Assembly: GCA_034440635.1 (NCBI GenBank)
Contig: JAOTON010001252.1
Span: forward strand, 1-64,000
Direction of reading: 5' to 3'
DNA: 64,000 bases
Origin: Lepas anatifera
Taxonomy: Eukaryota > Arthropoda > Thecostraca > Lepadidae
The notes beneath the pieces were generated by a model. The model was not told the DNA's origin. It did not search any database and worked only from the letters and a program-made list of their open reading frames with translations. How positions within the stretch are numbered: position 1 is the first letter of the stretch; each line of letters starts with the position of its first letter. The translations under genes were made by a program, and so were the position numbers. This document shows, piece after piece, positions 45,530 through 56,525 of this stretch.

Positions 45530-46310
45530 CTCGCCGTTACGTGGCCTGAGGGGGTGGATCTGGGCCGACATCGCAATGCGGGCAATGTAACCTTGTGACC
45601 CAACGAAGGGGTAGCAGATGTCACGCAGCGCATCGTTCAGGGGCGATAGTTGAGGCTCGATTGCATTGTGATAGCGCCTATGTAAACGTTCAGGGATGCG
45701 TGACTTCAAAAATATTTGATGCCGAATTTAGCACGTTTGTGAAACCTTGGTGCTAAATTATCCGAGCTCCATTTTGCACATTCAAGGGCCGTATTTCGGG
45801 CGAGCGTTACGTCACCCCGGCGCCATATGCAGCGCCGCGTGCAGGCTAAGATCAGCGGACGGCCTGGCCTTTCCGCCATCATCATCATTAGCGTATGTGC
45901 CGCGCTATATCTAACTGGGGGACCTGTCTTTCATACTTTTATATTGCATGTTTGCCTACCGTTGTCTCTGTATGCTGCCGCCCCTGCGGCCACGGAGCTG
46001 AGCAGTCTGCGGAGACGAGCCCTCGCTGTCACGTGACCTGAGCACGGAGCTGAGTGGTTTGCAGAGACGACCCTCGCTGTCACGTGACCTGAGCACGGAG
46101 CTGATTGGTCTGCGGAGACGACCCTCGCTGTCGCGTGACCTGAGCGGGTGGTGCCGCCGCGAGCTGAGTCGGCATCGGATTGCGGAGAATGTGACCTTGT
46201 GACCCGGCGAAGAGGTAGCAGGTGCTAGGAAGCGCGCCGTTTAGGGGTGATAGGAGAGCCAATTGCACAGTAATTGTACCATTGTATAGCTGGGGACGCG
46301 CGAATGTAAG
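45530..46310. repeat. Diverged direct duplication with 53-bp tandem repeat
   Basis: The blocks at about 45540-45710 and 46140-46310 match in the same orientation (TGTGACCC, GAAGxGGTAGCAGxTG, TTxAGGGGxGATAG). Between them three copies of a 53-bp unit (ACGGAGCTGAGTGGTTTGCA, GAGACGACCCTCGCTGTCAC, GTGACCTGAGC) lie at 45991-46146. Confidence 0.7.
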
Positions 46311-46726
46311 ACACGTTAATTCCTCAACACGGGGCGTGCTCTGTTGTTTTTCAAACTGCTGCCCCTTTGTGATGTGGTTTGCCTGCGCGAGGAGCCTTAC
46401 TGAGCGTGCCCTTGACTAACTCGGACAGTTGCATGCTACTGGGTTTGTTGCGTCCATACCGAAGAGGTCGGGATTAATAGAGACGGATAGAGATCGATAA
46501 GCGTGTTGATCAGTGGTGATATATGAAAACACAATTAAAAATTAACAGCGGGAGAAACCCATGGGTGCCATCGGAGGTTTTAAGAAGCATTCGCAAACGT
46601 CATCGCAATTCAAATTTGCTAAGAAGCGTGACAGGGGGAAGGTTGGGAAAGATGGAGGGTACAAAGAAATTTTGCGACGCATGTCCAGTTTAAGAAAAAT
46701 CCATCTCAATTTCACAATAGATAGGT

Positions 46727-46816
46727 GTCGGCTGGCCCGTCTCCTCGAATCCGGATGTAAAAAAACACTTAGATTATTCGAGGATTAGGATTCGAGGAGA
46801 CAGGCCAGCCAACACT
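46727..46816. repeat. 27-bp-arm hairpin
   Basis: TGTCGGCTGGCCCGTCTCC with TCGAATCC is followed after about 34 bases by its inverse with two mismatches. It lies just upstream of a reverse-transcriptase remnant. Confidence 0.85.
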
Positions 46817-46878
46817 ATATATACTTATGATCATGCTCCTCGCTGCAGCACTCCAAAACCTATCAATATCACAATACA

Positions 46879-47350
46879 TTGAAAACCATTATAGGACGGC
46901 AGAAACTCTCCAGCTCAACCCCTTTGGTCTATGACTCCAGCGATTTAGTCTCCGAGGACACAGAGACAGTAAGTTTGCTAAACAAATATTGCGCTTCGTT
47001 ATTCAGGCTACATATCGATGATCAATCCCAGCCTCACGTGGACACAAACAGAGAAATCAACCCTCCTTTAAACAACATCGTTATCACCGAGCGAGAAGTG
47101 TTGAACCAACTAAACTCACTCAATTTCAATAAATCCCTAGGTCCCGACGGAATTCCCCCTCGTATTTTGAAGCTAACGGCGATACCAATATACAAACCAC
47201 TTACCGCTCTTTTCAACAAATCCCTAAATGAGGACAAATTTCCATAATTGTGGAAACAAGCCACGATCTAGCCAATTAAAAAATTCTCCCTCTGGCGGCA
47301 ACAATTACAGACCCACTCCGCTTGGTAACATTAGTCTGCAAGTACCATAG
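46879..47350 (+). mobile_element. Non-LTR retrotransposon RT fragment
   Basis: The plus frame includes LNQLNSLNFNKSLGPDGIPP, RILKLTA, PLTALFNKSLNEDKFP, then after a TAA LWKQATI, PIKK and NNYRP. This is the N-terminal part of a Jockey/CR1-like reverse transcriptase, before the catalytic motifs. It ends near 47350 with no YADD, so it is truncated. Confidence 0.8.
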
Positions 47351-47604
47351 CATATGTGATCCTCCAGGGCCGGAACGGCGTTAGCTGCGGCTGCGAAGCG
47401 AAGTCCTTTACTTTATTTTCGTTCAGAATTACACATTAGAACGTGTTCTTCTGAATGGTGTTTGAAACCACTGGAAAGTCAATCATGATGTCATTAGCTG
47501 CATACAGTTATTTGTGATGATAACCGTGCTTTTTTAGCACACGTAACTAACACTGAAACACAAGGAGTACCATTTGACATAAAGATATCAAATTATGTTA
47601 TTAA

Positions 47605-48557
47605 CCCTCGCCCCGGTAGGTGAGGTGTTTGAACACCCCCTTCGAACTCGACCCCTATGCGGGATAGCAAAAAAACGCGAATGCTGGTGGATAGCTCATA
47701 CAAATTCATGAAGAAAATATATTAGTCACTTTTTGGCTCACTTCCAATATTGAGGTCATGACAGGTCGAAGAAAGTGACATTTTGGGTAAAGTTTTTTTG
47801 GCTCTAGCGTCTGCGAGCTGAGTTAGAACCATTTTTGGGCACCATTCGCTTTCTCACGTCACGGCGAATCGAATGATGTAGAATATGACCATACTAGGTC
47901 AAAACACAAGAACAACCTCACCCCCGGTCAGATCAAGGTCACTTTTTAACCTAGCATAGTCGATATGCATATCAATCGACTCGCAATAGCAATCTGAACG
48001 CAATGACATCAAAATAAAAGCTGTTTCATCATTTCATGCAAAGTTATTGACCTAAGTCTGAAAACTGCTTAAATACCCCCAGGTGACCTCTCAGAGGTCA
48101 CATGTCAAAATTGCAAAATGAGCCTGGAAAAGGGCACAGGATACTACGATTTTGAGAATATGAAGGTATTATCAGCTGTATCTACACAAATACAACCCAG
48201 TATCTTTTCTTCCATGCATTTCCAATGGAGAGGTAATGGTCTGTACTTGATCTTAGGTCATCGATATGACAATCCCAGAATATATGTTTTAGCGCTTGGT
48301 GGGCCCATTATGTGGTATAAGTTTCAATTCGATAGGTTCCCCATTTCTTACTTATGTCACCTTAAACATTTTTGAGATGAGGTCACTTGACCTGCATTGG
48401 TGACCTGACCTGAGATGACTTAACCTTAAAATTTTGCGGAAAGTTGCAGAATTGATCAAGAATAAGCTGTGCCAAGTACAGCGGCGCTTTGCGCCGCCAT
48501 TTTTATTGACGCCGGAAAAACCCGAGGGGGTGTTCAAACACCCCCACCGAGCGAGGG
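47605..48557. mobile_element. TTAA element E1 with GTGTTTGAACAC palindrome
   Basis: A 953-bp element is flanked by TTAA (47601-47604 and 48558-48561). Its inverted ends start CCCTCGC. Just inside each end is the palindrome GGTGTTTGAACACC (47624-47637; longer GGGGGTGTTCAAACACCCCC at 48526-48545). A second hairpin GCGGCGCTTTGCGCCGC lies at 48481-48497. The interior has many GACCTGA/TCAGGTC words. No transposase was found. Confidence 0.85.
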
Positions 48558-48863
48558 TTAAGATCTGACCCACGGATCGGAAGAACGACTCCATCCCTAG
48601 GCGCAATTGAAGTTCACATATTCAATGTGAAACTTGAACCTTCTGTCCCTCATCGTTCGAGAGCTCATGCACAATAATGGTCTTCGAATTAACCAGCACG
48701 AACTTGTGAATCTTCAATGTTCCTTTTCTCGTGATTGCCTTATCGAAGCATTTTCTGAGCTCAGTAGCTAATTTGAGTACTTTTTGTTTCTGCACATACA
48801 TTTTAACGATGGCAATAACTTACCTCTTGTTATAGTTGTTAGCCATTACGATACAAGATTTAA

Positions 48864-49695
48864 CACGCACATTGACGGGGGCGGGTACCCGCCCCCTCGG
48901 GTTTTTCGGAGATAGCAAAAACGGCGGCGCGTAGCGCCGCGTACTTGGTATACATTTTCCCTCATCATTTTTACAACTTCTGTGAAAATTTTAAGGTTAG
49001 GTCATCTCAGGTCAGGTCACCATTACAGGTCAAGTGACCCGACCTCAAAAAAGTTTAAGATAGCATAAGTCGGAGCAGGGTGAACTTATCCGATTGAAAC
49101 TCATATCACATAATGGCCCCACCGAGTTCTCTAAAATATGTTCCGGTATTTTTGATATCGATGACCTAAGGTCAGGTACGAGGCATGACCTCTCCATTGG
49201 AAATACATTGGAAAAATGGTTTTTACGGAATAACTCAGTAACGGATGGTGATAGAGCATTTATTTTAGCTGCTTTAGACTCGCCTGGGCTTTGCAGTTCT
49301 AATGATATGCATTTTATATAATTTGACCCTGACCTGACCTCAGGTCAGGTCAAATCTTTGATTTGACCTAGCAATGTCAAATTATATATCATTCGATTCG
49401 GCTTGCTAAGAGGATTCATATAGTTCAAGTCGTTTTGCTCTATCTTTACTTGTTCAGATTTAATGGCCGAAAAACTGAATTTACATGTTATCCCTATGAC
49501 GGGCATGTTTTGACCTCTCGTGACCTTAAATGTGACCTGACAAAAAATGGTTCAAATGTTTTCGATGGAGAAGTGGATGGGCAGCCCAACGCCGTTTACC
49601 GTTTTTCGCTACTTACCGTGGTTCTCGAGATCTTAGGGGCGGGTACCCGCCCCCCGTCAATGCGAAGGTGGCTCAGACCCCCGTCAATGCGCGTG
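48864..49695. mobile_element. TTAA element E2 with GGGCGGGTACCCGCCC palindrome
   Basis: An 832-bp element lies between TTAA at 48860-48863 and 49696-49699. Its ends are inverted (CACGCACATTGACGGGGG against CACGCGCATTGACGGGGG). The palindrome GGGGGCGGGTACCCGCCCCC is at 48877-48896 and again (18 bp of it) at about 49636-49653. A second hairpin GGCGGCGCGTAGCGCCGC lies at 48923-48940, in the place matching the E1 hairpin. The interior is rich in GACCTGA/TCAGGTC. Confidence 0.88.
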
Positions 49696-49699
49696 TTAA

Positions 49700-49911
49700 G
49701 TTTCCGTTGTATTCTTATGGAAACATACCTTGGCTTCTCGAGACCACAAAAATGACCTGACTGAAAAGTTGTATAAGCACTTTTGGTAGAGATCGAGGCA
49801 ATCAATGGAACACCACTTTCCTTTTCCCTTCCAAGCATGGTTGCTGAGATCGTAGGGGGATGGGTACCCCCATGGTAGTAAAGGTGGCCCGGGACCTCAT
49901 ACCAGCGCGTG
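49700..49911. mobile_element. Partial right end of a TTAA element (E3')
   Basis: The 212-bp stretch parallels the right 210 bp of E2, including GCTTCTCGAGACC/GGTTCTCGAGATC, GGGTACCC and AAGGTGGC. It ends CAGCGCGTG followed by ATAA at 49912-49915. Its left part is missing. Confidence 0.6.
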
Positions 49912-49915
49912 ATAA

Positions 49916-50807
49916 CAAACACACTGGAGGGGAGCCTCGGAAGCCCTCACCTACTTTTTTCTAGGTGGCCGGGGAACCTTTCGTGGCCAAAAACGCTATA
50001 TAGCTGCTTTTGAGAATATCCAATGGCACGTCGATTGGTCAAATAATCTTGAAAATTGGCCCCAATTTTGTAATTATAGACTTTCAAATTTAAAACCTTT
50101 ATTTTGAGATCGCCGCAATCGCGCGGTTGTACCAGTTCGCGTCCATCAAAGACCGACTGACAACGTTATAGCGGTATATAAAATTAGATTATATGTCAAG
50201 TTCACCCAACATGAAGATCAAGGCCACAGTTTAACGCCATACCAGCATTCTCAAAGTCATTGGTCCGGAGCTTCCGATTGCAAGGCGTTACCCAGTATGA
50301 CGTATATCATGCTACGACGTCATAGTTAAGATAACTCAATGTAAAGGTCAAGGCACAAGTCAAAGCAAAATGTCATGGGTAAAGGTCAATCCTTATTTCC
50401 CGTCCAACGGCTGCTATGGTGCTAGTCATGGTGTAACTATAGGGAATATGTCATAATGTGACGTCATAAGTCAATGAAATTGAATGACTTAACCCCAAAA
50501 GCTATGTTGACATTTTTGGGACGTTCCCATTATGACCTTGGTCCGTTTTTAGTGCATTCGAAACTTTTTTGCGCTTAATCACAGCATTTCCATACCATAA
50601 AAATCCCCCAGCACGGCTCATACATTACCTTTATGACCTCGTTTGAACTTGCCGGTACTTACCTAGGTCAACTGAAATCGGTCATAGTATGGATTTCAAT
50701 AGCTCCCACCCAGTCTCCAACCGGAGTTTTTCTGCGTCTCTTAATTTCGGAGAGCTCAGGGGGCCCACCAGTGCGCGTAAGTGTCAGACCCCTCTCCAGT
50801 GTGGGTG
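49916..50807. mobile_element. TTAA element E3, diverged
   Basis: An 892-bp element lies between ATAA (49912-49915) and TTAA (50808-50811). The ends are CAAACACACTGGAGGGG and, inverted, CACCCACACTGGAGAGGGG. Near the right end it shares AAGAGACGCAGAA with E4 (both inverted) and GGTCTGA with E2. It carries TGGTGGGCCCCC rather than the GC palindromes of E1 and E2. Confidence 0.7.
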
Positions 50808-50867
50808 TTAAGGAATGGGACATTGATTACAATTTATTGTTTTAAATACATTCCTTACCCTCATGCC

Positions 50868-50913
50868 CCACGAATCCCACCATTGACACCTGTGTCAATG
50901 GTGGGATTCGTGG
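50868..50913. repeat. Perfect 22-bp-arm palindrome
   Basis: CCACGAATCCCACCATTGAC plus AC is followed by the spacer CT and the exact inverse. It lies 60 bp right of E3. Such a perfect hairpin with a 2-bp loop can extrude as a cruciform. Confidence 0.95.
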
Positions 50914-51119
50914 AAAATAATGTCTTTTTCGTGACCAGAGACGTCTGATACTCGCAGCAACGGTGGGCCGCGCTGGCGCACGCACCTCACAAACGAGGGG
51001 ATCGTGACATTTGGGAACTCAGAACTCGCTTTCTGTTAAAGACTCCATTCTTTTTATTGCTGAATCTTATAGAGAAAAGTATAAAGAGTAATATGAGTCT
51101 CAAAAAGTTTAAAATAAGG

Positions 51120-51475
51120 CACAGGAAAATGATTTTCCATAGATTTTGAAAAAATCAAGAATGTATAAGATATTCAAAATTTTTTTCTTGAATTATTTTT
51201 CTCATGAGCCAAAATTCGTAATTCGTCCTTAAGAGAACTAGATCAAGTCTTCATGGTATTTTGGGAAGCATAAAGGTAAAAGTTCGTCTTTAAAAAGACA
51301 TGTAAGTGAATATGATCAAAATGCTTGAGGCTATAATTTTCAAACCGTAAGTCAGGGAACAAAATGAATAGAAAAATGGTCATCAGCTTCATCAATAGCC
51401 CCCCTCACAAAAACATACAACGAAATCTGATATATGAGGGCGTTATCGACTTGTCGATCTGTCGTGGAATGCCCC
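51120..51475 (+). repeat. Dispersed repeat shared with 24490-24800
   Basis: Direct copy of the 24490-24800 repeat, with an extra A+T-rich insertion near 51165-51195. It lies just left of element E4. Confidence 0.8.
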
Positions 51476-51530
51476 CTATACGCCATGGACAAACTCTGAC
51501 AGTGATGTCCACTTGAAATAGGCATCTTAA

Positions 51531-52553
51531 CACGGGCCCCGCTGGGGTCCCTGGCATGACGCGCCCCGCTGGGGGGTGGCATTTTTCACCCCCCCTCTTC
51601 TGTATCTCGTTTCCCACGAAAGCTAAAGGAAAATTACGGGCGGTGTTCGAAAGCTCTTGACAAGACGAAGAGATTTAATACGTATAATTTTTTACGTCAG
51701 GTCAATATTGAGGTCAGCATAGGTCAAAGAAGGTTCCTTAGGCTTACAACAGAGCAGGGTACGTTTCTCTCTCTCTAGATCTGCCCTCAGGAGAGCTAGA
51801 GCAAATATTTATGCATCATTGGATTCCCCTCATCGCGGGGAATCGAATGATGTATAATATGACCTTACCAGGTCAATTAGTAAAAATGACCTGACCTCGA
51901 GCGAGGTCAGGGTCACAGAGTGACCTGACATGGTTCATGTTGCATATCAGTCGACACCCCTTGACAATATAAGCACAATGCAACCAAAATGGGAGCTTTA
52001 TCTCAATTCAGTAACAGGTTATTGGCAAAACAATCACTCTATGCTCCCGTGACCTGATATGACCTTAAAGAGGTCAGATGCTCAAAAACTCAACTTAATG
52101 GTCAATATCGTGGTAAGAATAGACGGTTTGAGGATTTTCAGCTTTGTTTATCCAGTATTTACTGAAAACGAGCCCATTCTATTTTTCACCATACACTTAT
52201 AATGGGATGATAAAAAATTGACCCCACCTTTAGGTCAGCAATATTTAAATTCTGAGAGAGCGGATTTGTAGACCCTAATGACCTTATCAGCTTGTGGAAG
52301 TTTCAAACTGATCGGTGCGCTGATAATCCCAGGGCGCCGCTTCAAACTCGGGATTTTAGGTTTTGAGGTCGGGTCACTTGACCTTGAATAGCTCGTTGAC
52401 CTGACATGACCTTAGCTTAAAAATTTGGTCAGATGTGTAAAATTGATCTGGAATAAGGTACTGTAAGTTTCGTTGTTCTGCGTCTCTTCGTTTTTAGCTA
52501 TCTGGGGAAAACCAAGAGTGGGGGCGAATTTCGCCCCCCCAGCGGGGCGCGTG
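51531..52553. mobile_element. TTAA element E4 with GCGAATTTCGC palindrome
   Basis: A 1023-bp element is flanked by TTAA (51527-51530 and 52554-52557). The inverted ends are CACGGGCCCCGCTGGGG and CACGCGCCCCGCTGGGG. The right subterminal palindrome is GGGGGCGAATTTCGCCCCC (52520-52538). The left one is GGGGGGTG...CACCCCCC (51571-51595). A duplicated GCCCCGCTGGGG lies at the left end. The interior has GACCTGACC words as in E1-E3. Confidence 0.85.
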
Positions 52554-52557
52554 TTAA

Positions 52558-53570
52558 ATGATGCTTTTGATGATGATGCCTTTCTTTCGGTGATTATGCG
52601 TATACATATTTAGGTTTAAATTCGTATAGAGGCTTTTTAACATACCAAGGCACAGTGTTACAAGGAGGGCCTAAAACGGTACAAAAATCTATAAACTGCG
52701 TTCTATCAAAGATATTGCCTTCAAATTTGGATCACAGTATGCTGATATCCTTAGCATTATTGAGGTTGAGTTTCAAGTTTCAGCCAGGTCAGGTCTTTGA
52801 CCTAGGTGAAGTTGAATTCTTATATTCATAAATGCGCTATCAGTTTCTCATTTATTTAAATTAAAACTTCATCACAAAGATCTGATCTAACGAAATTGTC
52901 TTCTTTGTGTTTTGATGCCTCGCAAATACATCTTTTCCAGTTGACCTGAACCGAGGTCAGATGTTTCAGTGGAAGATCCTGCTAGTTTCGGTGGGAAAAT
53001 TCAAATTACATCGGACGTCAATAAGTTGTTTATCCTACTTTCAGATGAGCAGCTGCCAGACCCACTCTACTTTCACTAAAATGGGCTTTCTCAGACTGAC
53101 CTCAAATGAGGTCAGATGATTTGAATAATGATTTGTAGGACTTAACATCAGAAATGGAAAAATAGACGAAATTCCAAATAGGTATGTACAGTTCAACGGC
53201 ATTCTGAGAAAAAATGTTTCAATACCATTCTGAGCAAAATGTATTTTAGCTACTGCAGGCACTATCGACGAGCTCTAAACACCACATCGAATTCACCTAA
53301 CTGAGCAGCTTGCCCAAGTAAAAAACACCGTTTCACTAGCGGTTGGTAACAGCTCACTTGGCCCACACTTATAAATCACAAAAATTGCATATAGCAAGTT
53401 CACTAAATATAACTATACTCGTATATAAAACTTCATCAAGATCAGAGACCTTCAAAAAAGGCATCGGATGGGAATAAACAGCAAAATTAAGCGGCTTCAT
53501 ATGCTCCAAGACTTCTTAAGAACTATCAAGTAGGTTGGGGGACGGACATGCACTTCAAACAGGCAAATTT
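52558..53570. other. Stretch with GAGGTCAG words, no gene
   Basis: Several GAGGTCAGATG and TGACCTGA words suggest an older, end-less member of the E1-E4 family. No credible coding frame. Confidence 0.4.
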
Positions 53571-53573
53571 AAC

Positions 53574-54725
53574 TTATGGCCCAACCCGCTTTTTGTGCAT
53601 CCAAATCATCAGTTGAACTATGGGATGTATCCGAGTCTCCGGGTTGAGTGCCGGGAGCAACCAGAAGCGCGGAGTATGATGCTTTCCAGAGGACGATCGG
53701 ATGACAAGTCTGAGACGTTCTTCTTCTTGGATTGCTTTCACGCTCACAGGATCGCTAAACACCGTCAAGTGATGCAATGGTCTTGGATTGTCGCTTTTGG
53801 GGAGATCTTTCTGGCATGGTTCTCGCGCGCATACCTTGTGTCTTTGTTCCTCCGCTCCTGGGCCTCCCCACTGAGCATACCGATTGGAAGGAGAAGTAAT
53901 CGGATACACTCACCCCCGTGCACGAGGAGTTTGTTGACTGAGGTTGGCAGGTAAAACCACGGATATAAGCTAAACGAAAGCTGTGCTGTCTCTAAAATAT
54001 ACAGGTCAAACTTGTCCGCGTTAATGACCTGATCAGAGGCATTCACAGCCAAAAGGATCGTGACGAGTCTCCTGATAAGTTCCACATCCATCTCGTGCGC
54101 CTGAGCAGTTTCAGAGCCGGCCCGCTTACGCCTTTTCTAGCTTAGGTCTCCGTATCTCTTTTGGGGCCGGCATCTTTTTCTTGCCAGGGGCTGACTCGGA
54201 CTTGGTTCTGCTATGTCAGGTGCGGCCGAAGACGTTGATTTTGCTGAAACTCCGGTTTGGACAGTGAAAGCTATTTCCTCTGCAAGAGGGTTCCATATTT
54301 CTTCAAAACCCTGTTCTTGTATCGGCTGACCAATGACCACTCCTGTCGGGAATTCCTGCAAAACAACTCAAGTTGCTGATCCAGCATAGTCTCAGATTTT
54401 TCTGTCAATGATTCTCGATTCTCCCTCCTTTAAGCGACTAATAAGGTATTTCTTTGCTACTTCGACACTGCGCTTAGCATCGGATATTGTACCTTTATCT
54501 ATCAGATCTTCTACTAGGTCACTCTTTTTTTTACACAGAGCTCCATCTCGAGACCACAACCTTTCACCTCCGAAGTCACAAGCAAAGTGTTTCTTACCGT
54601 TTAGATCACCTGCCTGTGTCCTTTCCAACACAATTCCAGGTTGCAAAACCGTTTCCACCGAGGGATCATAATGTAACCGCGCCTCATGTGTTTGACTTTC
54701 ATTATCAGCCCAGTTGTGCAAGTGT
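53574..54725 (-). pseudogene. Decayed mobile-element-associated protein, second family
   Basis: On the minus strand three frames follow in order. The first (54721-54392) holds HYDPSVETVLQPGIVLERTQ and a Lys/Asp-rich tail. The second (54361-54137) ends in a basic RKRCRPQKRYGDLS linker. The third (54091-53765) holds INADKFDLYILETA, LPTSVNKLLVHGGECI, LLPIGMLSGEAQERRNKD and RENHARKIS; a shifted frame continues to 53574. From memory this matches an uncharacterised transposon-associated protein in invertebrates with a PTVHKLLxHG...LPIGxLSEEAxExxxKD core. Its biochemical role is not known to me. Stops and frameshifts mark it as decayed. Confidence 0.55.
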
Positions 54726-54790
54726 CCTGTTCAAACAACTCGGCACACTTTTCTGAGCGCATCCATTGACCAGGGTATGTGTTATACCCA

Positions 54791-54882
54791 CCATTCGGTG
54801 GAAAAAACCTTACTTTATTTGTATTGTCATCACGTTTTTATTCGGTGGAAAAAACCTTACTTTATTTGTATTTTCATCCCAC
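54791..54882. repeat. 48-bp tandem duplication
   Basis: ATTCGGTGGAAAAAACCTTA then CTTTATTTGTATT and TCATC occurs twice with a period of about 48 bp. Confidence 0.85.
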
Positions 54883-54884
54883 CG

Positions 54885-56520
54885 CTTTGTTTGCCGTTCA
54901 TGGTTCCACCACGCGCCCCAACAGAGGTGGCCGGGCCGTGCCCTGGCGGCGCAGCGACCCGACGGCGGCAGGGGACAGCGCGCGGGCCGCCGACATAGCC
55001 TTACACAATCGGTCATAAATCACGGAAATGCAACTAAATGCAGCTGAAAACTTTCTGTACGCATTGTCAACATGTGTGCAGCTACCACTGTGGTGGTCTC
55101 ATATTGTGGGAAGGTGTGGGATTTTTTGCCAGCTTAATCAAGTTTACCCTTCAGTGGAAATCTCTGAGTTGTAAATTATGAAAATACATAAAATGAAATA
55201 AAATATTTTAAGAGAAATCACAACTTTGAAAAGCATATAATTGTGCTGCAAACAGGTCGTAGTTTTGGAAAAAATCACTCAGTGTGTTTTCGGAGATTTG
55301 AAGGCATGTTTGCAAGCGCTCCAAGTTCCAGTGCGTTCTGACAGTCGGTAACAATATCTGTTGTCCTATCGGAAACATCACCTTCACCCCATCTAAAATC
55401 GGATAAACAAACATTTTATCGGAGATTGAGATATGCTCCCGGATGGTCTGGGATGTTGCCCTTTGATATAAAGTCATCTTAAGGCATTCTGTTTTGGTCG
55501 AAAAATTGATTTTCGTACATTTTGGCCCTCCTTGCAACACAGTGCAAGGTAGCATCAATTTTCCCTAAATATCTGTTTCTAGGTTGATCTCTCAACAGGA
55601 AAAAGTCAAGAATGTTGGGAGATTTTGATCCAAAGAAATTTACAATTACCTGCAGTTTTGAACTGGTGGTCTGGGGGACAACAGACCTAAGAATCGTAAA
55701 AATGTCGGCAAAGAAAATAAGAGAAACCCGTGGAAATGGGATTGGCCAATGTCACCCTTGATTAAACCCCTCCATCCGCCACGCTCTGCAATACCCAGTG
55801 GGGCACCCAAGGAGAGGGCCAGCGGGCCCGGGCCCCCTTCCCCCAAACGCTTCGACTCCAAAGCGCCGGCCCTCGGCCATGTCTGGCGTGGCACTCGACG
55901 TGGGTTCTGGTAGTAATTGACCGCTGCAGGCACCCATCGAGAGCAGAAATGAGGCTTGATCTGGCTTTTAGTACCAGTTCTCCTCTCACCTTACCGCCCC
56001 TGCTCACAGTGTGTCGTCCCTGCGGAGAATTATTCACCCAATATGTGATTCAACCACAGGCCAGGTTTAGAATAATTGTACCCCCTTCCAAAAGCGTTGG
56101 AAAAGGGGGGGCCAGGGGGGCCTGGCCCCCCACTTTTGGCTAAAAATTTCCCGATCTCAGTCAAAATGGGAGAAAACAGGACATGCTTATAGACAGCCGC
56201 TGCGGAAGGTAGCGAGGAGCCCAAGTTCAGACAGTTTTTGGTCCTAACGTGGAAAGTTTTTTGTCAGCATCAGGTTGGAGTTTGGCTGCCCCCCCCAATT
56301 TTTTGCGCGGTGGCGACGCTTATGCCCCTTCACTTGCGTTTTACACCATATGACAAATATTTATTGCTTTTTACCTGATAAGTACCCTCCCCGGCCAATT
56401 TTTTACCTGCAGTAGCCTGTGACGCTCTGTCGAACATGCCACCTCCCATCGGCCCCCCTTCGTCAGCCGGGCCCCCAAACGAAAATACTGGGCTTGCGCC
56501 TGGCAATATCCCAATTCTAT
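54885..56520. other. Mixed sequence without recognisable genes
   Basis: A GC-rich patch at 54900-55000 and G/C-runs at 55790-55870 and 56090-56140 look like transposon debris (CCCCCACTTTTGG type). The 116-codon minus frame at 55208-55558 has no motif I know. Confidence 0.4.
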
Positions 56521-56525
56521 AGATC

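Noticed and set aside
54899..55016. A 33-codon minus frame with ATG that could be a first exon
   Set aside because: It is short, lies in a GC-rich patch where stops are rare, and shows no motif or convincing donor.
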